Of a stretch of DNA of 64,000 bases, positions 54,561-64,000 are shown in pieces; the stretch's first letter is position 1, and each line of letters opens with the position of its first letter. The position numbers were made by a program, and so were the translations under genes. This DNA is from Pomphorhynchus laevis (lineage: Eukaryota > Acanthocephala > Palaeacanthocephala > Echinorhynchida > Pomphorhynchidae). The stretch spans positions 1 to 64,000 of the forward strand of contig WNNJ02002075.1 of assembly GCA_012934845.2 (NCBI GenBank). The letters are read 5' to 3'. The notes under the pieces were generated by a model. The model worked only from the letters and a program-made list of their open reading frames with translations. It did no database searches and had not been told where the DNA came from.

Positions 54561-56311
54561 TATCGATATTAACGGATAATTTTTTATAGCATAGTAATGA
54601 ACACAATTACTGCATATTATTTATTTGAAATCTAAAATTACTTTAATAAAATTTGTAAATTGTTAAAAATAAAGTTTTCAATTAAGTGAAACTCTAAAAA
54701 CAAACCTCTAACTCTATATTTTCATATAACATTGATATTATTTGCGGCAGAAAAAATTGCTTCTTGCGTATTTTTAATTTAGAAGCTTCAATGAAGACTT
54801 TACCCAGTGAAAAATATTTCAACATTTTAAATATTTACGATTAAATATTAATCTTATTAAATATTAAATAATTTTAAATATTTAAATATTTAAGTCAAAA
54901 TTAAGACTTAAAGTGAAACACTTAAAGCAGCAGCCGATTTTAATATTCGTCAGCTGACAGAAGAATAACTAAACTCCTTAGCCTTAATAACATTTGGATA
55001 ACATTTTTATTATACTTCAGTTTGAATAACCTATTGCCAAATAAATTTTATTTTATTTATAGCACAAAGTTAAAAAGAACATATGAAGATCCCTAAATTG
55101 TCTGGTAATAAGGAATGTAATTTACCACCTCCGACAGAAAAAGAGTTTGGATAAGTTTTAACTGTAATATCTTCTTAAGAACCCCCTAATAAGTCTTGAT
55201 ATGCTTACTAATTGCATTGCTGCAATGTTGGATTCAAATAATATTTATCGCGTAAACGTTTCTACGTTTTTATTACATTCGAGCTTATGTTTCACATCAA
55301 AACATTAAAGCCTACAAATCCCTATTTTATATAAGGATTTAAGAATTTTAAGATATAAGGATTTTTACCTTTTTATATGATGTTGTGTCACAATCAAACA
55401 TTCTACCAGAATATTATCGCCGTTCAATATAAACATCAATCAGATTTTCTTTTTCGTGATGAATATATAACACGGCTTTAAGCCAACCGAAATAATTATT
55501 TACTAATGTTGATAATTACATGTTTTATATCTTTATTTTACCAAAATAAAGGTAATTTTGGTAATAATTAAATAATTTATTTAAATATTTATTTTAAATA
55601 TTTAAATAATTTATTTTTTAAATAAATTATTTTGGTAAAATAAACTATTTTGATATCTTTATTTACATTTTGTAATCTTTTGAGTAAGAAATTTTTTGCA
55701 TAAGTTTACAATATTTTGCGAAAGTTTGTAATCCATTGCTTAAGTCCATCTTATATGCAAGTCTTATATTAGTTTAGCTCAATTTGATAATTAAGCCAAA
55801 TAGTTGCCCATGTAGATTTATTATTATTTATTAAATAAGTTTATTATTAATTGCGAGTTATAATTACGCAATTAATGTTTTGTTTCAAAACATTATTCAA
55901 AACAATATTCAAAAATATTCGATTTATTTTTGAAAATTCGAGTATTTTGACTTTTAAAATATTAATAATTGACTATTAAGATCGATTATTATTAGTAAAA
56001 TTTAAGTACGTTTAAAATGGTGTTTAAAATTAATAACGTTAGCATCAAATATATAAATATCGACACTTAAAACTTCGCTCTCTAAGTAATACAAAGAGCA
56101 TAATGAACAATGCATAAAAACGAGTTATGGCATTCATAAAAAGTTATGCGTAAATATGCACAATTTATGTATATAGTTTTATGCATTGCATAAAAATCAA
56201 TGACTAGTATTGATCTACAATGCTCACAAGTAATAAAATGTAAGTAATAAGGTAATACTTACGTTAAGTAATGCCCAATTATTTATATTGTAAATACAAT
56301 ATATATTGTAT
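54561..56311. other. AT-rich DNA inside the long inverted repeat
   Basis: No gene seen. A foldback of TTTAAATATTTA-type sequence lies at about 55560-55640, with GGTAA and TTACC-like ends around it. Confidence 0.5.
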
Positions 56312-56662
56312 TTAGACCACATTTAAATATTTACACTTTACTTTTCGATTATTAAACGAATGCATTCTTGAACTATACTATATTCTTCGATTCAATTACT
56401 TTTTTATTCTTCTGAATTAATGCATAATTTTCCGGTTAAATGCAAATATCTTAAATCATAATACGAAAATAATAAATATTTACCAAAATAATTAATTATT
56501 TTCGTATGATTTAAGAAATAGTATTTTTGCGATTATTCTGATAATTATACATTAATTCAGAAGCACGAAGCAAGTAATTAAATCGAAGAATACATTAGTT
56601 CGAAAATACATTCATTTGATTGTAAAAAAGTATTTTTACTTAAATATTTAAATGTGGTCTAA
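56312..56662. mobile_element. ~350-bp foldback element with full-length inverted arms
   Basis: TTAGACCACATTTAAATATTTA at 56311 is inverted at about 56641-56662. The similarity continues inward through ATTCTTCGATTxAATTACTT and TCTGAATTAATG to a centre near 56485. It is non-coding and fits a foldback MITE. Confidence 0.75.
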
Positions 56663-57187
56663 TGAAAGTAGTTTAAAAATGGTATCCTTAAAATCAGAAT
56701 GATCGTTGATTAAGCCAGTTTATCGTAGAAGAATTGAAGCATGAAAATAAGCAGAACTCGCAATTATAAAAAAGCGTTCACGAATTATGTTGTCACGATT
56801 TTATAAAATTTGTAATCTTTAATTATTTATCTCTAATTATTTATCTCACACGGTTATTAACCGTGAAATTAATATTATCATATTATAATAATATTATATC
56901 ATAATATCATTATAATATTGGATTATTATTAATACTGGGTTTCTCATAATTCGCAAAGACCCACACTTAATAACAAAATATTGTTATACAATTAGCCGAA
57001 CATATAGACAGAAATTGTGTCTGAAAATGATTTATCCAAAAATAATAAAGCGACGACGTATTGATGGGTTGCAGTTCATTGCCTGGAAGTCGGTCAATAT
57101 TGCTAGCTTCTGCTAATCAGAAGACTGATTACCAATTATATCACCTTGTGTGATCTAATTGGTTATTAATCTAGTTATTAATTGAAG
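56663..57187. other. AT-rich, nothing recognised
   Basis: No coding, RNA or repeat structure recognised beyond short AT repeats. Confidence 0.4.
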
Positions 57188-57600
57188 TGTAACTTGTAAG
57201 CTCCCGGAGCACAGTGGGAACAATTCAGCTCTTAAATTATAAAAATATATCCTCAAAGGATCCTGTGAGGAAACAACCAACGACAGCAATAAAATTTCTT
57301 GCCGAATAAATTAGGATGATCCGGAAAGCACGTGGTTTGTTTAAAGAGGCTATGCCCATGCTACCACGTCAACGAATTATCGGAGATGCCTTTAAATATA
57401 TCACAAGGCAGCTGAAACGACTGATGGTAGTTCGCCTTACTAACGAGTGCTGCCAGCTACCATCAGATCGCTAGGAGTGATTACGAAGTCTGATCTGCTT
57501 GTAATTGAACTCCGGGTTTAGAAAATTCTTGATTATAAAACTGTAGCTTGTAAGCTCCCATAGAACAGTGTGAACCATTCAGCTCTAAAATTATATATAT
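57188..57600 (+). mobile_element. family A tandem repeat, about 1.2 units, with permuted hammerhead-like module (57407-57480)
   Basis: GTAACTTGTAAGCTCCCGGA at 57188 recurs as GTAGCTTGTAAGCTCCCATA near 57542, a period of about 353 bp. The module keeps GGCAGC-U-GAAAC, GACUGAUGGUAG, GUGCUGCC, CUACCAUCAG and UAGGAGUGA, but the core box reads CUAACGA and the cleavage strand is altered. The helices outlast the core. Confidence 0.6.
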
Positions 57601-57787
57601 TGGTAGTGCGAAAAATTGCTTGAAACTGTGGTCCAGAAGCCAATACTGGCTACGATTGATTTTAAATCCATATGCTGCTAAATAACTGAAATTCGATCAT
57701 AAGCTCCATAAGTCTAATGTATCACTCCGAGACGCTCCAAAACGTATTCCTTTCAGACATCTGTGAGAAATGCCTTGCCCTCGTAAC

Positions 57788-57850
57788 CAATGGTGTTGCT
57801 TGATATACTGGACTTTGAATCACGACTTTCAGTCACCGTGTCACTACTAA
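57788..57850 (-). mobile_element. truncated family B repeat
   Basis: AATGGTGTTGCTTGATATACTGGAC matches 18279-18303 (GATAGACTGGAC there), and the similarity ends within the stem I/III region of the module near 57852. Confidence 0.6.
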
Positions 57851-57879
57851 ACGATAACTATAGAATGATACCACCTGAG

Positions 57880-58370
57880 GGCTATGCCTGACAATTCTTT
57901 ATATATTTATTTATATTTATATATTCGTCAATATATACCTTACATAACATTACACTACATTAAAGTGTAAATAAAACACTGTTATATATATTTATTTTAA
58001 TATATTAATTATATTTAATATTTTAAATATTATATTAATATTGTTATATATAATTTAATATAATTGAATATTATTATTAATTGAATATTGCTATAAATTG
58101 AATTTATTATTTAATATAATCGAATAGCCCACTGGTTGGATACGTTAATATAATTCATATTTAATATATAATATATTTAATATATAAAAATATATATACA
58201 ATATATTATATAATTTATTATAATATATTATATATAATAAATACCAATTTAATATAATTGAATATTCTTATACTTGAATATTGTTATTAATTGAATAGTG
58301 TTATAATTTAATATTATTATTTGATATAATTGAATAGCCTACTGGTTGGATAAAAGGTTGGATACGTTAA
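57880..58370. repeat. AT-rich tandem-like repeats
   Basis: TATAATTGAATATT and the word AGCCxACTGGTTGGATA (near 58127 and 58337) recur with a spacing of about 210 bp, suggesting an old tandem duplication. Confidence 0.45.
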
Positions 58371-58505
58371 CTACATATTGTTAAATGTTTTACTTCTGTC
58401 AACGTTAACATTAAATATAGCATATGATAAATTGAACAATTTCCCTCGGTAATAGTCTGATGGAACTTGCTTTCCAAAATCGAGACCATCTATAATAAAA
58501 GTAGC
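58371..58505 (-). CDS. terminal exon of an unidentified host gene, 44 residues
   Basis: A strong acceptor (TTTTTGACAG) is followed in phase 0 by ATFIIDGLDFGKQVPSDYYR and GKLFNLSYAIFNVNVDRSK up to a TAG. The sequence is well balanced and hardly accidental in this AT-rich region. Upstream exons should lie beyond 58505 on the minus strand. A GTAAAA donor near 59615 is one candidate but would set another frame. The protein is not recognised. Confidence 0.4.
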   Translation of the reverse strand, partial: ATFIIDGLDFGKQVPSDYYRGKLFNLSYAIFNVNVDRSKTFNNM

Positions 58506-59314
58506 CTGTCAAAAATTTAATTTAATTAAAACAATTAATTTACACTTTATAAAGTTACTTTTAAATAAATAATAAAATTATTTATTTATTTTATTTTAAT
58601 ATAAAAATTGATCTACTTATCGATCAATATATTATTAGCTCATTAAAAATTCGTTTAAAAGAAGAATTCCGTCCTTATGAAATTACGGATTTTCCTTGAA
58701 TAAATTGTAATTTACGATTAAAAATCGATTATATCTAGAATAAAAAGAGAATTTTGTATCTCATCAACAAATGGCAAGTAAATGTTTTCGCTTTTAAAAC
58801 AAATGGTATGATCGTTTCAATAAGTTAAATTGTCGTTTCATCGTAAAATTGTTTGAAACGTAAGCAAATAGACAAATTACCAAATATTTTAAAATGTTAC
58901 TACTAACTATTACTGAGTATTTACTTTCTTTAAATATAAAATTATTTATGTATATAAAATTATACATGAGTTTTAAAGGTCTTTCATTTCTATAATAGCT
59001 ACACCAGGTTCTTCAAAACATGCTTACCATGTTATTTAAAAGATGAACAGATGGAGCAACGGAGAATACAAATGGGCAGTAGAATATGCTGTATATTCAA
59101 GTAGGCGCTAAATTAAATTGAAATATCTATAGAGCACATCCAATTCAATTAACGTTATCTAAAATCGTTCGTCAATTCAGCTTATTCAGTACATGCATTC
59201 AAGCTGGGACGTTTCTATGAGATTATTTTTTCTTTATTTCAAATTTTAAATATTACAGAATCAATAAGCACCGATGTTCTTTAGCAGCTAAGTTTATAGA
59301 CTTACTTAATATCG
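58506..59314. other. AT-rich, nothing recognised
   Basis: Upstream side of the terminal exon; no further exon could be supported. Confidence 0.4.
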
Positions 59315-59580
59315 ATACATTTTAATGACATACATTTTTATGATTTTTTACTATCATCATTTTATGATGTTCATTGAGCTTTGTTCATATAACTTTCTCA
59401 AAATAAATAATAATATTTATTTTTTCTTTTTTTTTCAAAATTAAAACATTGATATTAAACTTATTGACACAAATTAATACTTTCTAATTCTTGCTATGAT
59501 CCAATGACTGTAGACCACATTAAAGAGCTCATAAGCTCTCAATTTAAATGGTGACATTTAAAATGACAGCTTTGATTTAT
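59315..59580. repeat. right arm of the long-range inverted repeat
   Basis: Reverse complement of parts of 54045-54560 (see that entry). The centre-to-centre distance is about 5 kb, with no coding content between apart from the 58.4-kb exon. Confidence 0.8.
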
Positions 59581-61007
59581 TATAAACAAATTTATATTTT
59601 AATTTTTACCTTGTGATGGGTAAACTAACGAGTGAAAGATGATTCTAAACTCACAAATGTTACTTGATTATTATGGCAAGTTGTGCATTTTTCACAAATG
59701 GACAAAAGTATATTTTTCAAAAAGTAAATTAACAATATAGGCTTTTTTAATTAGCTGACTTTGTGTTCATTTGCTTAAATTGTATTTCGTACATTTTAAC
59801 CAAATATATCTCGTATGAAACACATGACGATTTTATTTATACCACAAAGTATTGTGTTACATTATAAGTTAATTTAAATAATAATTTATATTTAAAATGT
59901 ATTAATATATATAAACAATATACCACCATTGACTATCTAATGACAAAATGCGTCAATTCCTTAAGAATTAAGGAATTGCGATTTCTTAAATAACCGGGGA
60001 TTGACAATTACTAAAATATATATTTTTTATCCTAAATCATAAAAATTGATATTAAAAATCAACGTTAATCTTGAAAATTGAAAAGTGTTTAGATTAAATT
60101 CCTTAATTTTTCAAATAGGGAAGTTGTGTTCTTTACGGAAACTTACGAATTATAGTTGATGGTTATCATCAAAAATAGATTTTTGAAAATAAGTTTAAGA
60201 TGATGTTAGGGTTTCACTATCCGTTGCAAAATCATGTACCTGCATCATCCTTCATAACAGTTGGGAATTTTCTTTAACCTTCGGTAATAATGTGTCTAAA
60301 ACTTTGTATATCAAATACCTGTTATCTGTTATTAAATTTATGATATTTTTGTCAGTAATGAAATTACAAGTTATTGAATAGCAACTGTTTAGAAGAAACT
60401 ATAGAAACGATCTGTTGTTAACAGTTGTCTAAGCGAAGTTAGGATTTTAGTTCGGTCATTCAGATGGTGGCAGCAACCGCTTTACCAAAATTAGCAGATA
60501 TGCATTTTTAATATATTTTGTTAAAGGCTGGTTACTTATATTTATACGGCTACAGAAAACTTTATCGATTGTATAAAGTTCTTTCAATAAAACATTTACC
60601 TACTCACATGTGTCAAGTTAAACGAAAGAAGATGAGTTGTGAATATGCTAGTATCGGTATAAGGATGCAGTATTTTTTCATGTGCACGAGAAAAAGCGTG
60701 TGAAAGCTAAATTCATAATACAAACGGCTATTTCCATGAATCGTGTAACACGTGCATTTCAAAAATTCTAAATAAAATGAGGGAAGTTGTGGAAATCAGC
60801 ACGTGGCACGAACAATGGTAAATGGAACAACTGAAAATATAATGGGCAACGAGTGTTCAATCCACCTGTGCAATTCGGTCAAATCAAAAAATTTCGGACT
60901 ACATTTGTGAGTAAGTGAACATAATCTCACAACAAATCTGATAGATACAATTCTGTTCTAAAACGTGTATCACTATTATAGATTCAATTCACTGCTTTAA
61001 GCTGCTA
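59581..61007. other. intergenic, AT-rich
   Basis: A 61-codon frame at 60518-60703 has no recognisable family. No RNA gene seen. Confidence 0.4.
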
Positions 61008-61178
61008 TCAGATGTTACCCGAGTCGTCCTTGTCGATAACGACATAAAACTCAGTTTGTCGGGTTATATCCCAGAAACCGCATCGTGTTCCCAAGCTTAT
61101 CAGTCGACATTGTGCATCGAAAAGTAGAAAAGCCTCCTTGAGTTCAATAAACTGCTTTTCAGACAATTAATCTTCCAT
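61008..61178 (-). pseudogene. calmodulin-like pseudogene fragment
   Basis: The minus strand from ATG at 61178 reads MED, a stop, then LSEKQFIELKEAFLLFD, clearly the calmodulin start (…QL.EEQI.EFKEAF.LFD). It ends with YVVIDKDDSGNI, like the second loop, before a stop at 61010-61008. The first EF-hand loop has lost its acidic residues and the middle is shortened. No introns are seen in the fragment. A decayed copy, probably a retrocopy. Confidence 0.75.
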
Positions 61179-62017
61179 CACACCATCCACATGCCCTCTT
61201 GATTGATAGAGCCACCGTGGAATCACCTGTATAGATTAGTGTGATTGCCGGCGGTATCGTATTCGATACCGCCAGCGATCAAATGTAAGTAATGTTACAG
61301 TGTACTTGTCTTTCTTATATCTGCTGATAATCGAGTAAGAGCTTATGTAACTAAATAAATGCAACTTTCTACATTGGGAGTGAACAAACATACTTATAAA
61401 AATGCCCAGGTAAAAATGTTAAATATATCAATTATCAAATAACTTATATAAGAGAATTGTGTTATATGCAAAGAGGGAGCAATATCCCACAGCTGTGTAC
61501 TTTGGGATTTCTACATGGGAAATGTGAAAATACGATTATTTATGATAGGCAGTCTGTTTACTGTTGCTCTTGTTTTCAGCATGGGAAGGGTATAAAGTGT
61601 AAAAAATCCTGCCTTGATCACAATATTATACTCACGTTAGACTATTACGAAAATTATCTTAACATAGTTATTTGATCCTAATAGTAAGCGTGTAGGTTTG
61701 ACTTAATGTTTTTAAGCTTTCCCGCTGCTTACATATCAATCAGTATTCTGATTGAATACAAATCGGAAAAGACTCAAACAGTAATAGGGAAAACAGTAAT
61801 AGAACAGTCAGTTTAACAATTCTTGATTAATAACTACTTACAATTTAGTATCTTATAATTGGCAGGGTCAAATCATTATTAATGCATTAAATTGCGATTT
61901 GTCGTAAAAATTTCATACGTTAATACCGACGGGCGATCAAGGAGTTTTTTTGGAATGGAAAAGGCGAATTTTGGTAAGAGTTTTAACTGTTCTGATGCTG
62001 TAACAGACAGGGAGGTA
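61179..62017. other. intergenic with one perfect hairpin
   Basis: GGCGGTATCG-TATT-CGATACCGCC lies at 61250-61273. A Cys-rich 72-codon frame at 61457-61675 (YCCSCFQHGKGIKCKKSC) is not recognised and may be chance. Confidence 0.4.
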
Positions 62018-62290
62018 AGCGTTTTGTTGTCCAATTCTTAACAGGATGGGGGGGGGTATTTCCCCTGATCCCAAACAAAAAAACTTGGTAAAACAGCCTA
62101 TTGCTAGACACAATCTTTTCAATACCTTCCTTCATGTCTTCGTAAATGATTATAATAAGCGTTTTGTTGTCCAATTCTTAACATGATGCGGGTTATTTCC
62201 CCTGATCCCAAACAAAAAACTTGGTAAAAAACTTGGTAAAACAGCCTATTGCTAGACACAATCTTTTCAATACCTTCCTTAGTGTCTTCG
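62018..62290 (+). repeat. tandem duplication of ~138 bp at the 5' break of a LINE
   Basis: GTTTTGTTGTCCAATTCTTA at 62019 recurs at 62160, followed by TTTCCCCTGATCCCAAACAA and the LINE ORF1 segment CTATTGCTAGACACAATC in both. The LINE ORF1 only continues from the second copy. Confidence 0.8.
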
Positions 62291-64000
62291 TAAATGATCA
62301 TAATAACCGTATTTTGTTCAACTCTGTTCGTTTGCACGACTCTAGTCGAAAGATTTCTTTTACAACTACTTATCTAGCTAACGAATACAGTAATTTTTTA
62401 AAAAGAATCTTACACACTTAGGAAAGTTGGAATTTAAGCCTATCCAGGCTTCTGTTAAAATAAATAATTTCCCTCCTTACTAAGAGGTGGAGGATTTGAA
62501 CTTACTGAAAACACTATACAAACTGTCGTCGGTTCGTCCAGTGAAAAGTAAGGCCGGCCATGATTTACCGATTGCCTTTTGCTCTTTTGACTCCGGTCAT
62601 GCTGAGATTCTAGTTATGTCGGCATCTAACCCCTTCCTGGGGTACAACCTGAGATTTTCTATCTTAGAGGAAGATAACATGACTTACCCCCCACTGCAAT
62701 GCATGTAATCAGTGGGGGCATTAGGGGGTCTACATGCACTACCCCAAAAATTTGTGGATTATGTAGCTCGGACTCCTGTGTTAGCCTTATGAAAGGGCAA
62801 AATGCGAGGCTTACCCTGCCTGCTCGAATGGTAAAGGTGACCATCCCGCATGGTCCCGGAAGTGTAATTATTTCAAAAGCTATAGACGAGCATACATGGG
62901 CCAAGCTCCCAAATATGCGGAGCCGTCTACTGATTCAGACTGCGTTGTAGCTTACAGGATGACGGATAAGGACATTATTCGGTTACTAGATTCCTATAAG
63001 AGGAGAATCCTTAGCGAAATGAATTGTTTGATTTCTAATCTATTGTCCTCATTTCTCACACCTTCGAAAATATCCAAGCAATCGGTACCGGAATCAAAGA
63101 AAAGGGAGGCGTCAGTTCACATTATTCCCCCTATTAAAATTGGAAAGATGTATAAAAGAGAAAGACCTCCCAGGGAAATGAAGATAAAGCCCTGAGCAAG
63201 TGCCTATTCTGTACCCGGTAGTAGCGGAGAGAGCAACCTTTCCGCCCCTAGATCCGTCTAGGGGAAGGCAATCCCACCCAGCTAATATAACCCAATGCAG
63301 AGTACTCGTGATCCTTTTTCACTGAATATCTTTCAGTGAAATTCGGGAGGAGCTTCTGCCCTTAGACTTCTATCCGGTAGAGGTGCAGATGTTATAGTCC
63401 TTCAGGAGACGCGGTCTATTCGTCTTCTCCAGGACATTAATCAATTCATCCTTAAGCACATTTGCTCCCACTACATTTCGTGCAAAACCCGGTCCTGCCC
63501 TGTTAAGTTATCCTTCAGTGGATTAGAAGACCTTGAGATGAAGACCTCTTCAACTCAAGGTCTTTTAAACCTAGTTAAATGCTCCTTAATATCTTCCCTT
63601 CTACTCAACTATTCTTGTCCAGCCCTGCCTTGTTCAGTTATATCACTCTGTAAGAACGGTAAACGCCTCAATCTAGCCAATGTTTACGTCCGTCCAGGTG
63701 AGATTCACAAAAATCGTGACCTCCTGGATAGGGTTATAGATAGCGGTTAAGACATAGTACTTGGTGACTACAACGACAGAACTGGTCGTTGGATTAATGC
63801 AACACTCCGCAGAGCCAGGAACGGTTATCTTATTCACAAACCACCGTCCACCACCTTTCATTTCACATCAAGGAATTCACTCATTGACTTATTACTGCTC
63901 CATTAGAGGTGGTTGTTGAAACCCCACTGTACGGAGCAGTCGCGACAACATTTGTCCACCTCTCATGACTTGATTCGTTGGCGGATCGAAGACGATACGC
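62090..64000 (+). mobile_element. LINE family Z copy (ORF1, start of endonuclease), runs off the window
   Basis: ORF1: ARHNLFNTFLSVFVNDHNNR and GHDLPIAFCSFDSGH align with the 41.0-kb copy (RQNLFNIFLRDF…, GLPIPVAFCS). The frame at 62896-63195 gives a basic ORF1 C-terminus. The endonuclease begins near 63340 and includes NLANVYVRPGEI, VLGDYNDRTGRWINATLRRA and SLIDLLLLH. Several frame breaks. RT lies beyond 64000. Confidence 0.8.

Noticed and set aside
54561-59314. Polinton or other large virus-like element between the inverted arms
   Set aside because: The interior has no polymerase, integrase or capsid-like frame, so the arms are reported only as an inverted repeat.

Overview
This is an AT-rich eukaryotic window, most likely from an arthropod and probably an insect. 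Host introns are very short where I can define them (62, 54 and 108 bp). The recognisable host genes are a UBE2N/Ubc13-like E2, a soluble adenylyl cyclase, a TGF-beta-type ligand and an FGF-like ligand, all on the minus strand. The rest is dominated by decayed LINEs, Penelope-like elements (PLEs), small repeats and (TA)n tracts. I cannot name the species.

Layout. 1-3.7 kb: hammerhead-like PLE remnants, a LINE piece, a MITE and the first two exons of a Ubc13-like gene. 4.9-16 kb: a nest of LINE fragments from at least five families, including a fairly complete element with a restriction-like endonuclease (12.9-15.85 kb). 16.1-22.2 kb: two PLEs with GIY-YIG endonucleases and their ribozyme-bearing terminal repeats. 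24.3-26.8 kb: an array of about 463-bp monomers in both orientations, each with a canonical hammerhead ribozyme. 27.8-33.4 kb: soluble adenylyl cyclase as one uninterrupted 1659-codon frame, with an inverted partial copy of its 3' end. 35.8-36.3 kb: terminal exon of an unknown gene. 39.3-46.6 kb: a TGF-beta-like ligand gene whose last exons are tandemly duplicated and split by LINE insertions. 47.5-53.5 kb: small secreted peptide genes and a three-exon FGF-like gene. 50.5-51.8 kb: 202-bp tandem units combining a tRNA-like promoter with a hammerhead-like module. 54-62 kb: AT-rich sequence with inverted repeats, a foldback element, one terminal exon and a calmodulin-like pseudogene. 62-64 kb: another LINE of the family that split the TGF-beta locus.

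The main discovery candidate is an RNA module found in three unrelated repeat families (near 16.15, 18.35, 21.6, 22.0, 36.6, 50.65 and 57.4 kb). It carries all three hammerhead core strands, each flanked by helices that co-vary between families. The strands run in the order GAAA, CUGAUGA, cleavage site. That order cannot close into the normal junction within one copy, but it can between neighbouring copies of a tandem array. The module sits next to PLE fragments and, in one family, next to a Pol III-type tRNA-like head. Together with the canonical hammerheads this suggests retrozyme or PLE-derived circular or multimeric RNAs.

A second strong point is the TGF-beta locus. The splice signals suggest that exon 2 of one duplicate joins to exon 3 of the other, across an intron that holds the duplicate exon and about 4.7 kb of LINE sequence.
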